From assembly GCA_035561515.1 (NCBI GenBank), contig DATMXP010000018.1:199568-263567 (forward strand): a DNA stretch of 64,000 nt, written 5' to 3'. The notes under the pieces are model-generated. The model saw only the letters and a list, made by a program, of their open reading frames with translations, was not told where the DNA came from and did not search any database. A program made the translations under genes and the position numbers. Position 1 is the first letter of the stretch. The number at the start of each line of letters is the position of its first letter. This stretch comes from Terriglobales bacterium. GTDB taxonomy: Bacteria; Acidobacteriota; Terriglobia; Terriglobales; Acidobacteriaceae. This document shows, one piece after another, positions 8,789-17,181 of the stretch.

Positions 8789-10306
8789 ATGAGTCGGCCA
8801 TCTACATGCATCCGCCGCTCTATTGGTGTTATGGCGATATTGTTCTGTCTCGGGTTGAGCACAGTCGACGGATTGGCTCAGACAAAGGAGAAAGTCGCGA
8901 GTGCCGAACTGACGGAGATGATCGTCCAATTGCGTTCTGAACTGACTGAGACTCGGCAGCGACTGGCCGTAGCGGAGCAGCGGATTGCACGATTGGAGAA
9001 CTCGTCTGCAGAGGAGCAGGGAGAGGCCGACGCTTCGCCGCATACCAAGGAAAGCTATCCGTCTGCCGTAGATCAGCCGCACCAGATGACCGCCGACAGC
9101 GACTATTCGGACGGAGGTACGTTTTCGCTGCTGAGATCGCAAGTGGCGGAACAACAGCAGACGAAAGTCGAGAGCACTTCCAAGTATCGCGTAAAACTGT
9201 CCGGGTTCATCCTGATGAACGCATACAGCAATCGGGGCGCGGCGGACCATCCGGATCTCGCGAACCGGGCGTTTCGTGACGGACCAGGGAGTGTGGGCGC
9301 TACGTTACGGCAATCGATATTCGGAGCGCAGGTGATTGGCCCTACGCTGGCGGGCGGGCGATCGAGCGCGAATATCAGCATTGATTTGGCGGGAGGATTC
9401 CCGCAACGTCCTTATGGCACGACCATGGGCATCTTGCGTTTGAGGCAGGCAAGCGGTCGGATCGACTGGGAGACAACGTCCCTGATGTTCGGCCAGGAAA
9501 CGCCGATTATTTCGCCGCTATCACCAACAACGTTTGCCACGATAGCCGAACCGGGATTCTCCTGGGCAGGGAATCTCTGGGTATGGACGCCGCAAGTGAT
9601 CGGAGAAAAGAGGATTCGAACCTCGGATTCGAGCTACTTTTCAATCAGCGGCGGGTTGGCAGCACCAACGACAGAGGATATCCCGTCTTCTTCACAGTTC
9701 GTCGGACCCAATGCAGCAGAACTTTCCAGGCGACCCGCATTCGAGTTGACCGCGGGATGGCATGGAACGAGATATGGCCAGCCGATGGTGGTAGGGCTTG
9801 GCGGATTCTCAGGGCGACAAAGGTATTCGTTTGGCAGAAGTGCGGATGCATGGGCTGGCACGGCGTATTGGGACCTTCCTCTGTTCAAGTTCCTGTCGTG
9901 GAGCGGAGAGGCGTATCGCGGGCAAGCGACCGGAGGGCTTGGAGGGGCGGTATGGCAGTCTGTGGCCTACGACGGCGATCCAGATGCTCAGTCGACAAAT
10001 ATGAAGCCGTTGAATTCAATCGGCGGTTGGTCGCAGGTCAAGGTGAAGGTACACCCCAAGTTGGAGTTCAATGTGGCGGGTGGGCAGGATAATGTTCTCG
10101 CCTATGATCTGCGGTGGGCACCGCAACTGACGAGTGAGTACTCATCGCTTTTTGCCAGAAACAGAGTAGGTTTCGTGAACGCAGTGTATCGTCCCAAATC
10201 GAATTTGCTGTTGAGCGTGGAGTATCGCAAACTGTGGACGTGGCGGTATACGGGTGCGGGGAATTCGGCTGATCAGGTCAATGTGGGGGCGGGGGTAAGT
10301 TTTTGA
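8789..10306 (+). CDS. Outer-membrane porin-like protein with N-terminal coiled coil (DcaP-like)
   Basis: 505 residues: signal peptide (about 1-31, ending GLAQ), a heptad-rich coiled coil at about 38-72 (EMIVQLRSELTETRQRLAVA), a low-complexity linker, then a beta-barrel with alternating hydrophobic/aromatic strands ending in aromatic VNVGAGVSF. A terminal Phe is the usual signal for BAM insertion. Coiled coil plus barrel is the layout of DcaP-type trimeric porins, which take up small anionic substrates. It lies between a sensor kinase and a cupredoxin-like gene in one operon. Substrate unknown. Confidence 0.75.
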   Translation: MSRPSTCIRRSIGVMAILFCLGLSTVDGLAQTKEKVASAELTEMIVQLRSELTETRQRLAVAEQRIARLENSSAEEQGEADASPHTKESYPSAVDQPHQMTADSDYSDGGTFSLLRSQVAEQQQTKVESTSKYRVKLSGFILMNAYSNRGAADHPDLANRAFRDGPGSVGATLRQSIFGAQVIGPTLAGGRSSANISIDLAGGFPQRPYGTTMGILRLRQASGRIDWETTSLMFGQETPIISPLSPTTFATIAEPGFSWAGNLWVWTPQVIGEKRIRTSDSSYFSISGGLAAPTTEDIPSSSQFVGPNAAELSRRPAFELTAGWHGTRYGQPMVVGLGGFSGRQRYSFGRSADAWAGTAYWDLPLFKFLSWSGEAYRGQATGGLGGAVWQSVAYDGDPDAQSTNMKPLNSIGGWSQVKVKVHPKLEFNVAGGQDNVLAYDLRWAPQLTSEYSSLFARNRVGFVNAVYRPKSNLLLSVEYRKLWTWRYTGAGNSADQVNVGAGVSF

Positions 10307-11004
10307 GGGTGCTTAAGCTGCTTTCGAATTCTGCGCTTTTCCTATGTGCGACGCTCTTCGCCTCGGCACAGGGAATAGTCGTGGCGACCCATATCGATAT
10401 CGATCATGTACATCACGATGCTATTGGCGACAACAGCAACGCGGTGGTCTGGTTGACACCGTTAGAGGGCGGCAAGGAAGCAAAGCCAGTCCCAAATGCC
10501 AAGTTCACCATCAGCCAAAAAGACAAGCAGTTCATCCCGCATGTTCTGGCGGTGCCGATAGGGACAAAGATCCAGTTTCCGAATAAGGACCCTTTCTTCC
10601 ACAACGTTTTCTCGTTGTACCAGGGAAAGAAGTTCGATTTGGGCCTGTATGAGGCGGGCTCTTCGCGCGAGGTTCTCTTTGATAAACCGGGCGTGTCGTT
10701 CATATTCTGCAACATTCATCCGAACATGAGTGCATATGTCCTTGCGTTGGACACAAACTACTTCGACGTGACCCGCAAGGATGGGCAAGTGAGGATTGAG
10801 AATGTGCCGCCGGGGAAATATCGATTGCAGGTGTGGTACGAGCGGGCGGAGGACGCTGAACTTGCCAGACTTACTCGTATGTTGGAAGTTGGCGAATCCA
10901 ACATTAAGGTAGGCACAATTCACGTTAAGGAATCACCGAAGTTCCAGCCCGAGCATAGCAACAAACACGGCAAGCCGTACGATCCTGAACCGCCTCCGTA
11001 TTAA
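10303..11004 (+). CDS. Secreted cupredoxin-like protein with C-terminal carboxypeptidase-regulatory-like domain
   Basis: 233 residues; the TTG start overlaps the porin stop (TTGA), with a GTG six bases on as an alternative. A signal peptide ends near ASAQG. A plastocyanin-type fold follows with apparent type-1 copper ligands: His in PFFHNVFS and Cys, His and Met in FCNIHPNMSAYV. The C-terminal part (VRIENVPPGKYRLQVWYER) looks like a carboxypeptidase-regulatory-like beta-sandwich, a pairing seen in proteins annotated as methylamine-utilisation-like. It is probably a periplasmic copper protein for electron transfer or copper carriage. The stop codon interleaves with that of the convergent radical SAM gene. 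Confidence 0.8.
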   Translation: MRVLKLLSNSALFLCATLFASAQGIVVATHIDIDHVHHDAIGDNSNAVVWLTPLEGGKEAKPVPNAKFTISQKDKQFIPHVLAVPIGTKIQFPNKDPFFHNVFSLYQGKKFDLGLYEAGSSREVLFDKPGVSFIFCNIHPNMSAYVLALDTNYFDVTRKDGQVRIENVPPGKYRLQVWYERAEDAELARLTRMLEVGESNIKVGTIHVKESPKFQPEHSNKHGKPYDPEPPPY

Positions 11005-12020
11005 TCCTTGTAATTCAAGGAGCAGACACATCGACGGCAGATGGGATTGTGAGTTACATCGAGAGCCTTCCGAAAATCTACTGCTGCAGGTTTATTGAGA
11101 ACTTCTTGCAGAGAATGCTGGTTAATGTCCCCGATCTGTTCGTGAAAGAAACATGGACGCACAACTCCGTCTGTTTCGAGAACTGCTGATATCCAAGGCG
11201 CGTTGCAGATGGGCGCCGGAGGGAGCGCACCCTCGATGAGCGCTCGGAAGTGCCGAGCGATTCTACGCAGTTTGTCCGGCGATTCTCGAATGTAGCCTGA
11301 ATCAATCTCAAGTGCGCGCTCAACAATCAGAGATTCGATTTCCGTTTCCAAGGTGCTGACTTGCCTGCTGTCGAGAGCGATTTCATTCTGGCGTTGAACA
11401 GGCCACACGAGGTTGCGGTTGAAGGCCGTCGAGGTAACATCTGCCGCAAGAAAAGAGATACTTGCCAGCCCGAGTGATTGCGCGGTGGCAACCGTGTCGC
11501 GAAGATGGTCGAAGTTGGATTTCTGAACAGTGGTTCGGGCGGACATTGTAAAGTCCGGACGGAGCCCGCGAATCACGTTGGTTGCGCGCTGAATACGGTC
11601 GCAAGCGCCCGGCACTCCACGGATCTGGTCATGAATTGCGGAGGGACCGTCTAGCGAGATGATGCAATCGTCGACATGATCGCAAACGGATTTGCAATGC
11701 CGCTCAAGGAGCAAACCGGAAGTTAGCAGCGTGATCCTGATGCCCAGAGACTTGAGGAACGTGCACACGGAAGGGAAATCGGAGTGCATCAAGGGCTCTC
11801 CGCCTGTCAGCACAACCCATTTGACCTTCAGTCGTTGCAGATCGTCGCGCAGACCGTGAAGGGTCTGTAGCGAGAGTTCGTGGGACTCGGTGCGCTTCCA
11901 TATATCGCACATTGTGCAGCGGCAGTTACACCTGCCGTGCAAGTTCAGGATCAAGATAGGAAGCGTTGTAATGTCGCTTACGGCTTCGGAACCAACCCTA
12001 GCTTCTTCAGCAGTAGCCAT
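11001..12020 (-). CDS. Radical SAM protein with SPASM-type C-terminal domain
   Basis: 339 residues. The [4Fe-4S]/SAM motif CxxxCxxC is C31, C35 and C38 in GRCNCRCTMCDIW; C33 is an extra Cys. A GGEP motif (VLTGGEPLM) follows, as in SAM-binding radical enzymes. The C-terminus (CNAPW, VRPCFF, CRRCVCSLNYKD) holds six or more Cys, fitting a SPASM auxiliary cluster domain. Such proteins modify peptides or act on other substrates by radical chemistry. It is the last gene of the nine-gene minus-strand operon; its start overlaps the preceding gene by 14 nt. No precursor peptide is recognisable nearby, so the substrate is unknown. Confidence 0.9.
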   Translation of the reverse strand: MATAEEARVGSEAVSDITTLPILILNLHGRCNCRCTMCDIWKRTESHELSLQTLHGLRDDLQRLKVKWVVLTGGEPLMHSDFPSVCTFLKSLGIRITLLTSGLLLERHCKSVCDHVDDCIISLDGPSAIHDQIRGVPGACDRIQRATNVIRGLRPDFTMSARTTVQKSNFDHLRDTVATAQSLGLASISFLAADVTSTAFNRNLVWPVQRQNEIALDSRQVSTLETEIESLIVERALEIDSGYIRESPDKLRRIARHFRALIEGALPPAPICNAPWISAVLETDGVVRPCFFHEQIGDINQHSLQEVLNKPAAVDFRKALDVTHNPICRRCVCSLNYKD

Positions 12021-13938
12021 GGCAAACCCTTTTCCCAGCTATGCTGACGGTCGGGCCAAGGATTTTGTGCGCTTCGTCCAGCAAACGCTGCATTGGTGCC
12101 CTGACCCAACGGACTGTGCCTTCAATCTCAACAGCTTCCAATTTGGACGTTAATTCGCGAGGCATGCGGTCGTGCAGAGTCGTCGAAAGCAGCTGGATTC
12201 TTCCCCCGAGCAGGACTAGTTCCACCTCACGGAAGCTGGATCGAATCAGGGACTCGGCCGGGGAGAGTCCGCGATTCCTGATTGCGACAAGATCGGCAAT
12301 CGCGCCTTCAAGAAGGGAGCCTTCGCCGTCGCTCAGTTTCAAAACGTCGGAGGAAAAGAGTGTGACGTTCCGGAATAGTTCCGGCGCCGAAAAACCCATC
12401 CGTTGATGGGCGAAGTTTAGTTCGTCGAGCAAATCGCCGTTTGCGGTGAGCGGCGAATCGGTGCCGAGCGCAACCCGCTGGATTGAGCGGATGAAGTCGG
12501 CGTCTTGCGGATACCGAAAAAGGAAGTCGGCGGAGCTTGGACACCATATGAGTGCCGCACGACGGTAATTCAACAACGAAGCATCGCGTTGGTCTAGGGC
12601 AAGTCCATGTACAACGACGGTAGAGGAATTGAGAGCTCCTAGGGAACTAAGTAGTGCGAGTTCTCGACGGCAGCGAGACGTGGTGCCTTCTCCCAGATGG
12701 ATGATGAAGGGAGTGTCCGGTGAGCCGGACTGAAACCGTTCGAACACGTCTTCTTCGAAAAAAAGAGAATGCGCCCAGCGATAATCGCGCAGCACGCGAA
12801 CGGGAAACTCAGGATCGCTGAAGTCGGGCTCATATGGATTGTGATGACAAACAGTGGTTACTCCGGCGAGCAGGTTACGGATTGCTCCCCACCACAGACG
12901 AACGGAACGAGGCACTTTACGCTGCGTGGCAATCTCGTCTGCGAATTGATTGTGAATGTCTTTGGCCCACTCGGAAGCGCTGGAGTAGGGTCCATTCCCC
13001 ATCCTAGGGAATAGTGCAAAGTCGAGATGATCGTGAGCGTTGATGAGCCCGGGAAGGAGTAAATACCCGGACAGATCGATGTCCGCTCGCAGCCTGGAGG
13101 ACGAGTGCGTGATCTGCTGAATACGTCCGCGTGATATGGAAACGCTGCAAGGTCTGGCTACGTTGCTAGAGAACGCGACATCGCCTCCGGACAGTCGGAA
13201 GGAGTCGCGGAGCTTGCTCGTCCTGACCACAGGTGCAGCTATCGCAGGCTTGCGAAGGCGCAGGATATAGATCGGCGGCCTACCGGAACAACTGCGGATT
13301 ACGTCTGCCTTGCCTGCTCTCCGTAAAATCTCACGTTCCGGCGTTCCAAAGAGAGGCTCGATTCTAGCTGATATCTCGAAGCCACAACGGCGAGTCTCCG
13401 TTTCAAGCTCGGTGATGCTGCGAGACACTGTTGGCAGCGATACCTCCCGAGCGCCAGAGATGAAGCCCCGTTTCCACTGCAGGAGGTTTGAGGTTTCGGG
13501 ATGAATATCGGAGATGAAGAACTCCGCACCAGGACGCAGGACGCGCCATACTTCGATGAGCACCTTTTCCAGATTCTGGACATGGCTGACCATAAATGAC
13601 CCGATCGCGATATCGAAGCGATGGGACCTGAGAGGCATGGCGGTAGCGTCCGCAAGTAACAGATATGCAGAGCATCCAACATGTATGGCAGCGCGCGATA
13701 ACATTTGTGCGGAGCTGTCGATTCCAACGATGGCACTGGCTTCGCGTGCAGCAAGCACAGCCGACCAGCGGCCCGTTCCACAACCGAGGTCCAGTACAGA
13801 GCACCCTCGAATGGAGGGAAGGAGCGGTTTCAGTATTCTGGTTTCGAGCGCGAGCATGGGGTTGGGCTGCTCATCGTACACGGCAGACCACCCATCGAAC
13901 TGAAGCCGAGTTTCGCTCGTGGCGAGTGAATCAGACAC
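12007..13938 (-). CDS. Fusion of SAM-dependent methyltransferase and amidohydrolase
   Basis: 643 residues from the GTG at 13938, preferred over a GTG at 13992: it lies 2 nt after the upstream stop and has GGGAGAG about 9 nt upstream. The N-terminal ~220 residues are a class I methyltransferase: VLDLGCGTGRWSAVL (motif I), VGIDSS, LLLADATAMPL and WRVLRPGAEFFISD. The C-terminal ~380 residues are an amidohydrolase of the deaminase/chlorohydrolase type: LPGLINAHDHLDFAL (HxH near 300-302), VTTVCHHNP, FIIHLGEG (His), VVHGLALD and LGTDSPLT (metal-ligand Asp). It would methylate one site and hydrolyse or deaminate another in the same pathway. I know of no standard family with this fusion. Confidence 0.85.
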   Translation of the reverse strand: MSDSLATSETRLQFDGWSAVYDEQPNPMLALETRILKPLLPSIRGCSVLDLGCGTGRWSAVLAAREASAIVGIDSSAQMLSRAAIHVGCSAYLLLADATAMPLRSHRFDIAIGSFMVSHVQNLEKVLIEVWRVLRPGAEFFISDIHPETSNLLQWKRGFISGAREVSLPTVSRSITELETETRRCGFEISARIEPLFGTPEREILRRAGKADVIRSCSGRPPIYILRLRKPAIAAPVVRTSKLRDSFRLSGGDVAFSSNVARPCSVSISRGRIQQITHSSSRLRADIDLSGYLLLPGLINAHDHLDFALFPRMGNGPYSSASEWAKDIHNQFADEIATQRKVPRSVRLWWGAIRNLLAGVTTVCHHNPYEPDFSDPEFPVRVLRDYRWAHSLFFEEDVFERFQSGSPDTPFIIHLGEGTTSRCRRELALLSSLGALNSSTVVVHGLALDQRDASLLNYRRAALIWCPSSADFLFRYPQDADFIRSIQRVALGTDSPLTANGDLLDELNFAHQRMGFSAPELFRNVTLFSSDVLKLSDGEGSLLEGAIADLVAIRNRGLSPAESLIRSSFREVELVLLGGRIQLLSTTLHDRMPRELTSKLEAVEIEGTVRWVRAPMQRLLDEAHKILGPTVSIAGKRVCHGYC

Positions 13939-13940
13939 GG

Positions 13941-15404
13941 CTACAGGCTCTCCCGCTTGGGCTTTCGCAACTCGATGAACTGGTGTGCCCACTCAAGTTC
14001 CTTGGGGAATGCGTAGGTTTCTGTTTTGTAGCGCCATGCACTCAGAGTCTTGAGAAGAACTCGGCTCCAACGAGGAGCACGGATATCCTGCACCGTCGGC
14101 CAACGCGCATTGATGACGGTTTCAAAGTTGTCAATGAGGTCCTTGGTCGCTTTCGTTAACCATGGCGTGTTCGGGTCTATTCGAAGCGTGAAGTCCATCC
14201 AGCGCTTGGTCGCCCACTCTTCCGGCGTGGCTGGGAAAGAAATCTGGCCGTCAATCTTGCCGTACATCGAATCGCGCTGCGGTACAGGAGTGTAGTGATA
14301 GATGATGATTTCTGATTCCGGATTTATGTGTTTTATTTTGCGGATGAAGTGAAGCGTTTCGGTGGTATCGCGTTCCGGGTCTCTCGGGTTACCGATCACA
14401 AATGAGAATTCGGGAATTATGCCGAATTGACGGATTCTGGCCGCGAGTTCGAGCGTCTGCGCAGTCGTGATTCCTTTTTTCATTTCCTTCAGCGCCCAGT
14501 CAGAGCCGGATTCGGCACCAAAGAAAATCATGGTGCATCCTGCGGCGCGAAGTTTCTGAAAGGTATCATCGGAGTACCGGCACATAATGTCGATACGTGC
14601 TTCGCACCACCAGCGAAGATTGAGCAGAGTCATGCGATCGGCGAGTTCGCGGGTATGCGACTCGGCCAAAAAGAAATTCATGTCGTAGAACTGGACCGAG
14701 TCGGCGCCGTAGCGTTCCTTAAGATGTTCGAGTGTGGAGGCGGTCCGCGCGGGTGATTCCATTAACTCGCGCGTCCCGTATGCGGCATGAACGCCGCAGA
14801 AGCTGCATCTGAATGGGCACCCAATACTGGCGTGATGCACCGCCGTGCGTTTTCCGAAGAATGACGGCCGCAGGTACCGCTCAACGAGAACACGGTAAAA
14901 GGGGGTGCGAGGGAAGGCATCGGGGCCCTTCATCAGGCGCTCGCAGTTGTGGCGATGCAAACCGAACATATCCTTGTAGGAAAGGCCTGCAACGGTGTCG
15001 AGGCTGCGGTTTCCACGAAGCGCGCTTATCAATTCGAGCAGAGTCTCTTCGCCTTGTCCACGCACAACGTAGTCGACGTACTTTGCATTCAGCGCGGCAT
15101 CCGGATAGATAGAAGGGAAGTATCCACCCCAAACAATTGGCAGCTTCGGATGGCGGAGTCGAATTTCGCGACTGGCTTCCATCGCGGCGACCATCTGCGG
15201 ACCGGGCATCACGGTTACCCCGAGTAGCTCAATGTGGTCCTTTTCGATAACAGAAAGCAGACTGTTCACCGCATGGTCGTCGAGGTTACCGTCAATGATT
15301 ACGTAGTCTTCGCGGCCTTCGAGTACGGCCCCGAGAGCCAGGATCGAAAGCGGTAGGCGACAGTTCCGCGGACGCGTCGCCCTGGGATTGAAAAGCAAGA
15401 TCAC
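13941..15404 (-). CDS. B12-binding-type radical SAM protein (1)
   Basis: 487 residues. A Rossmann-like N-terminal domain of cobalamin-binding type comes first (MILLFNPRATRPRN, SILALGAVLEG, VWGGYFPSIYP, VDYVVRGQGEETLLELI). The radical SAM domain carries CPFRCSFC (CxxxCxxC) near residue 195, then FFGAESGSDWALKEMKKGI. The GQGE stretch is shared with paralogues at 20056 and 21555. This class does radical C- or P-methylation, ring formation or other cobalamin-dependent chemistry. The canonical DxHxxG cobalamin-His motif is not obvious, so cobalamin may bind base-off without a protein ligand. The start overlaps the upstream methyltransferase by 4 nt (ATGA). Confidence 0.9.
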   Translation of the reverse strand: MILLFNPRATRPRNCRLPLSILALGAVLEGREDYVIIDGNLDDHAVNSLLSVIEKDHIELLGVTVMPGPQMVAAMEASREIRLRHPKLPIVWGGYFPSIYPDAALNAKYVDYVVRGQGEETLLELISALRGNRSLDTVAGLSYKDMFGLHRHNCERLMKGPDAFPRTPFYRVLVERYLRPSFFGKRTAVHHASIGCPFRCSFCGVHAAYGTRELMESPARTASTLEHLKERYGADSVQFYDMNFFLAESHTRELADRMTLLNLRWWCEARIDIMCRYSDDTFQKLRAAGCTMIFFGAESGSDWALKEMKKGITTAQTLELAARIRQFGIIPEFSFVIGNPRDPERDTTETLHFIRKIKHINPESEIIIYHYTPVPQRDSMYGKIDGQISFPATPEEWATKRWMDFTLRIDPNTPWLTKATKDLIDNFETVINARWPTVQDIRAPRWSRVLLKTLSAWRYKTETYAFPKELEWAHQFIELRKPKRESL

Positions 15405-16372
15405 TTCCGAACCTCCGCGACGTAGATGCGGAAACGTGAGGGCTCCCGGGTTCCTCTAAGCTTTGCCAGGAGAGGCCGAAGGTGCCAGCGCCACCCATAG
15501 AACGGCCTGTATATCTGCCAGCGTATGCCGAATTCGCGTTCAAGTGCTGTCAGTCGGGCATCTGTCATAAACTCCAAGCTGCACAAAGAGTCGGATGCGA
15601 ATCCGTATTCGCGGCGAAAGGCCTGTCGGCGTTCCGCCACCATCCGGAGGCCGCTATCGGGGTTGGAGTACCAGGCAGTGTCAGCGATGATGACGGATCC
15701 ACCAGGTCGGAGACACCGAATACTTTCGCCCAGAGTTCGGGCGAAATCTTCGGAGTAGTGGAATGACGCGTTAAATATGGCCATATCGAACTGGTTATCT
15801 GCAAACGGCAAGCGATCCAGTTCTGCCTGAAACCGAGGGAAAAGTTCGGGAACGGATCCTCGAAAGAATGTGGCGGCTCCGAGACCATCGGCTTCGTTCG
15901 TCAACAAGTCGACCGCGACAGGGCGGTAGCCGCGAATAAGGAGTCGGTAGCTGAGCCAGCAGTTTCCTGCGCCTAGATCAAGGATGCTGGGCGAGTGGCC
16001 TTTCCTACGAATGATTGCAGGAAGAATGCGATCTTCAATGTAGCGAAATGTTGTTCCACGAATCTTCCACTGAGCTGCATTCCGGTCGGTATGGTCGGAG
16101 TAAGGAAGATTAAGGTAATAAGCGGCATCAGAGCTGCCGCGGCCTTCCTTGGACCGAACAAACTCATACTCCCTGATGAACTGCTCGAAATGCCCGGCCC
16201 TTTCGGGAAGAATGCCTCTCCAGATTCCGTTTTCACACGGGATGCTCAGGTTGCAATGGGAGCAGACGGCACGTGTACCGCTTACGCGGTAAAGCGAGTG
16301 CTCGCATCTCGGGCAGCGCAGGGCCAGTCCGGTGCCCGCAACGGGGATGTTGATTCGTACGGTTGCACTCAT
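15401..16372 (-). CDS. Class I SAM methyltransferase with N-terminal zinc ribbon
   Basis: 323 residues. The first ~45 residues form a zinc ribbon (CPRCEHSLYRV and CSHCNLSIPC, two CxxC pairs), as in Trm112-like/rRNA-methyltransferase N-termini and several natural-product methyltransferases. The methyltransferase core follows: ILDLGAGNCWLSYRLL (motif I), VAVDLL, LPFADNQFDMAIFNASFHY and RCLRPGGSVIIAD. The substrate is unknown. It is locked into the operon by 4-nt overlaps at both ends. Confidence 0.88.
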   Translation of the reverse strand: MSATVRINIPVAGTGLALRCPRCEHSLYRVSGTRAVCSHCNLSIPCENGIWRGILPERAGHFEQFIREYEFVRSKEGRGSSDAAYYLNLPYSDHTDRNAAQWKIRGTTFRYIEDRILPAIIRRKGHSPSILDLGAGNCWLSYRLLIRGYRPVAVDLLTNEADGLGAATFFRGSVPELFPRFQAELDRLPFADNQFDMAIFNASFHYSEDFARTLGESIRCLRPGGSVIIADTAWYSNPDSGLRMVAERRQAFRREYGFASDSLCSLEFMTDARLTALEREFGIRWQIYRPFYGWRWHLRPLLAKLRGTREPSRFRIYVAEVRK

Positions 16373-17181
16373 CGGGTCACCTTCTCGAAGACCACCAAGA
16401 CGTGATCGCCAAGGACGCGAAAGAGCGGCAGGGTAGCGAGTTGTCGATCGAGAGCCTTAAGCATCTGGAGTGTTTTTGGATGTGATCGTGCCCAGTGTTC
16501 GAGGTAAGAGGGCGGAATACAAAGGCCGACGGCACTAATGCTTCGAACTCGGAACCAGGGGCTGAACGCTTCTCTCATTTTGGCCAGCGTCGGGTAGGTG
16601 ACTGTGAATTGCTGCCCGTCGAAGGACTTTACTACCCTGCCGGATAGCCTACGAAACGCGCGCTTAGCATCGAAGCGAACACCGTAATATAGGAGCTCCC
16701 ACGCGCAAATACGCGAAGATACACAGAGCACCATTTTCGATCCAACTTTCACAACTTTGCATAGAGTGGCAGCGAGTGCGGCAATGTCTTGCACGCAGTT
16801 CAGCCCTGAGAAGTTCGACAGCACACCGTCAAATCGCTGGTTAACCAGGTTCGCAATATTCTCGGTTGGGAGACACAGAAACTGAATCGATCCACGCGTG
16901 CGCACATTACTCGACTTACGCGACGCAACGTCAATCATCGACTTGGAAGCATCGCAGGCCAGAACGTGTATCTCTCTGTGAGCGAGAAACAGAGCGTCTT
17001 CGCCCGTACCGCAGTTCAGTTCGAGAACGCGATCCCCAGGCTTGAAAACCTGTGAGAGCACGGCCCAAACGGATTCTCGCTGCGCCGTCCCAACTACCGA
17101 ATACGTGAATAGAGTGTCGTATTCGTAAGCGATTGCATCGAAGGCGCGACCTGACGCGGTAAAGGTGCTCAGTGTCATCAT
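16369..17181 (-). CDS. Class I SAM methyltransferase
   Basis: 270 residues. VLELNCGTGEDALFLA is motif I (Asn in place of the more common Gly), followed by VLACDASKSMIDVA, FDGVLSNFSGLNCV and VVKVGSKMVLCV. The N-terminal segment FDAIAYEYDTLF is the usual helix of small-molecule methyltransferases such as UbiE/BioC-like enzymes. Substrate unknown. It overlaps its neighbours by 4 nt on both sides. Confidence 0.88.
   Translation of the reverse strand: MMTLSTFTASGRAFDAIAYEYDTLFTYSVVGTAQRESVWAVLSQVFKPGDRVLELNCGTGEDALFLAHREIHVLACDASKSMIDVASRKSSNVRTRGSIQFLCLPTENIANLVNQRFDGVLSNFSGLNCVQDIAALAATLCKVVKVGSKMVLCVSSRICAWELLYYGVRFDAKRAFRRLSGRVVKSFDGQQFTVTYPTLAKMREAFSPWFRVRSISAVGLCIPPSYLEHWARSHPKTLQMLKALDRQLATLPLFRVLGDHVLVVFEKVTR

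Noticed and set aside
13939..13992. Longer start for the methyltransferase-amidohydrolase fusion (GTG 13992)
   Set aside because: It overlaps the upstream gene by 52 nt, whereas GTG 13938 has a good ribosome site and 2-nt spacing.
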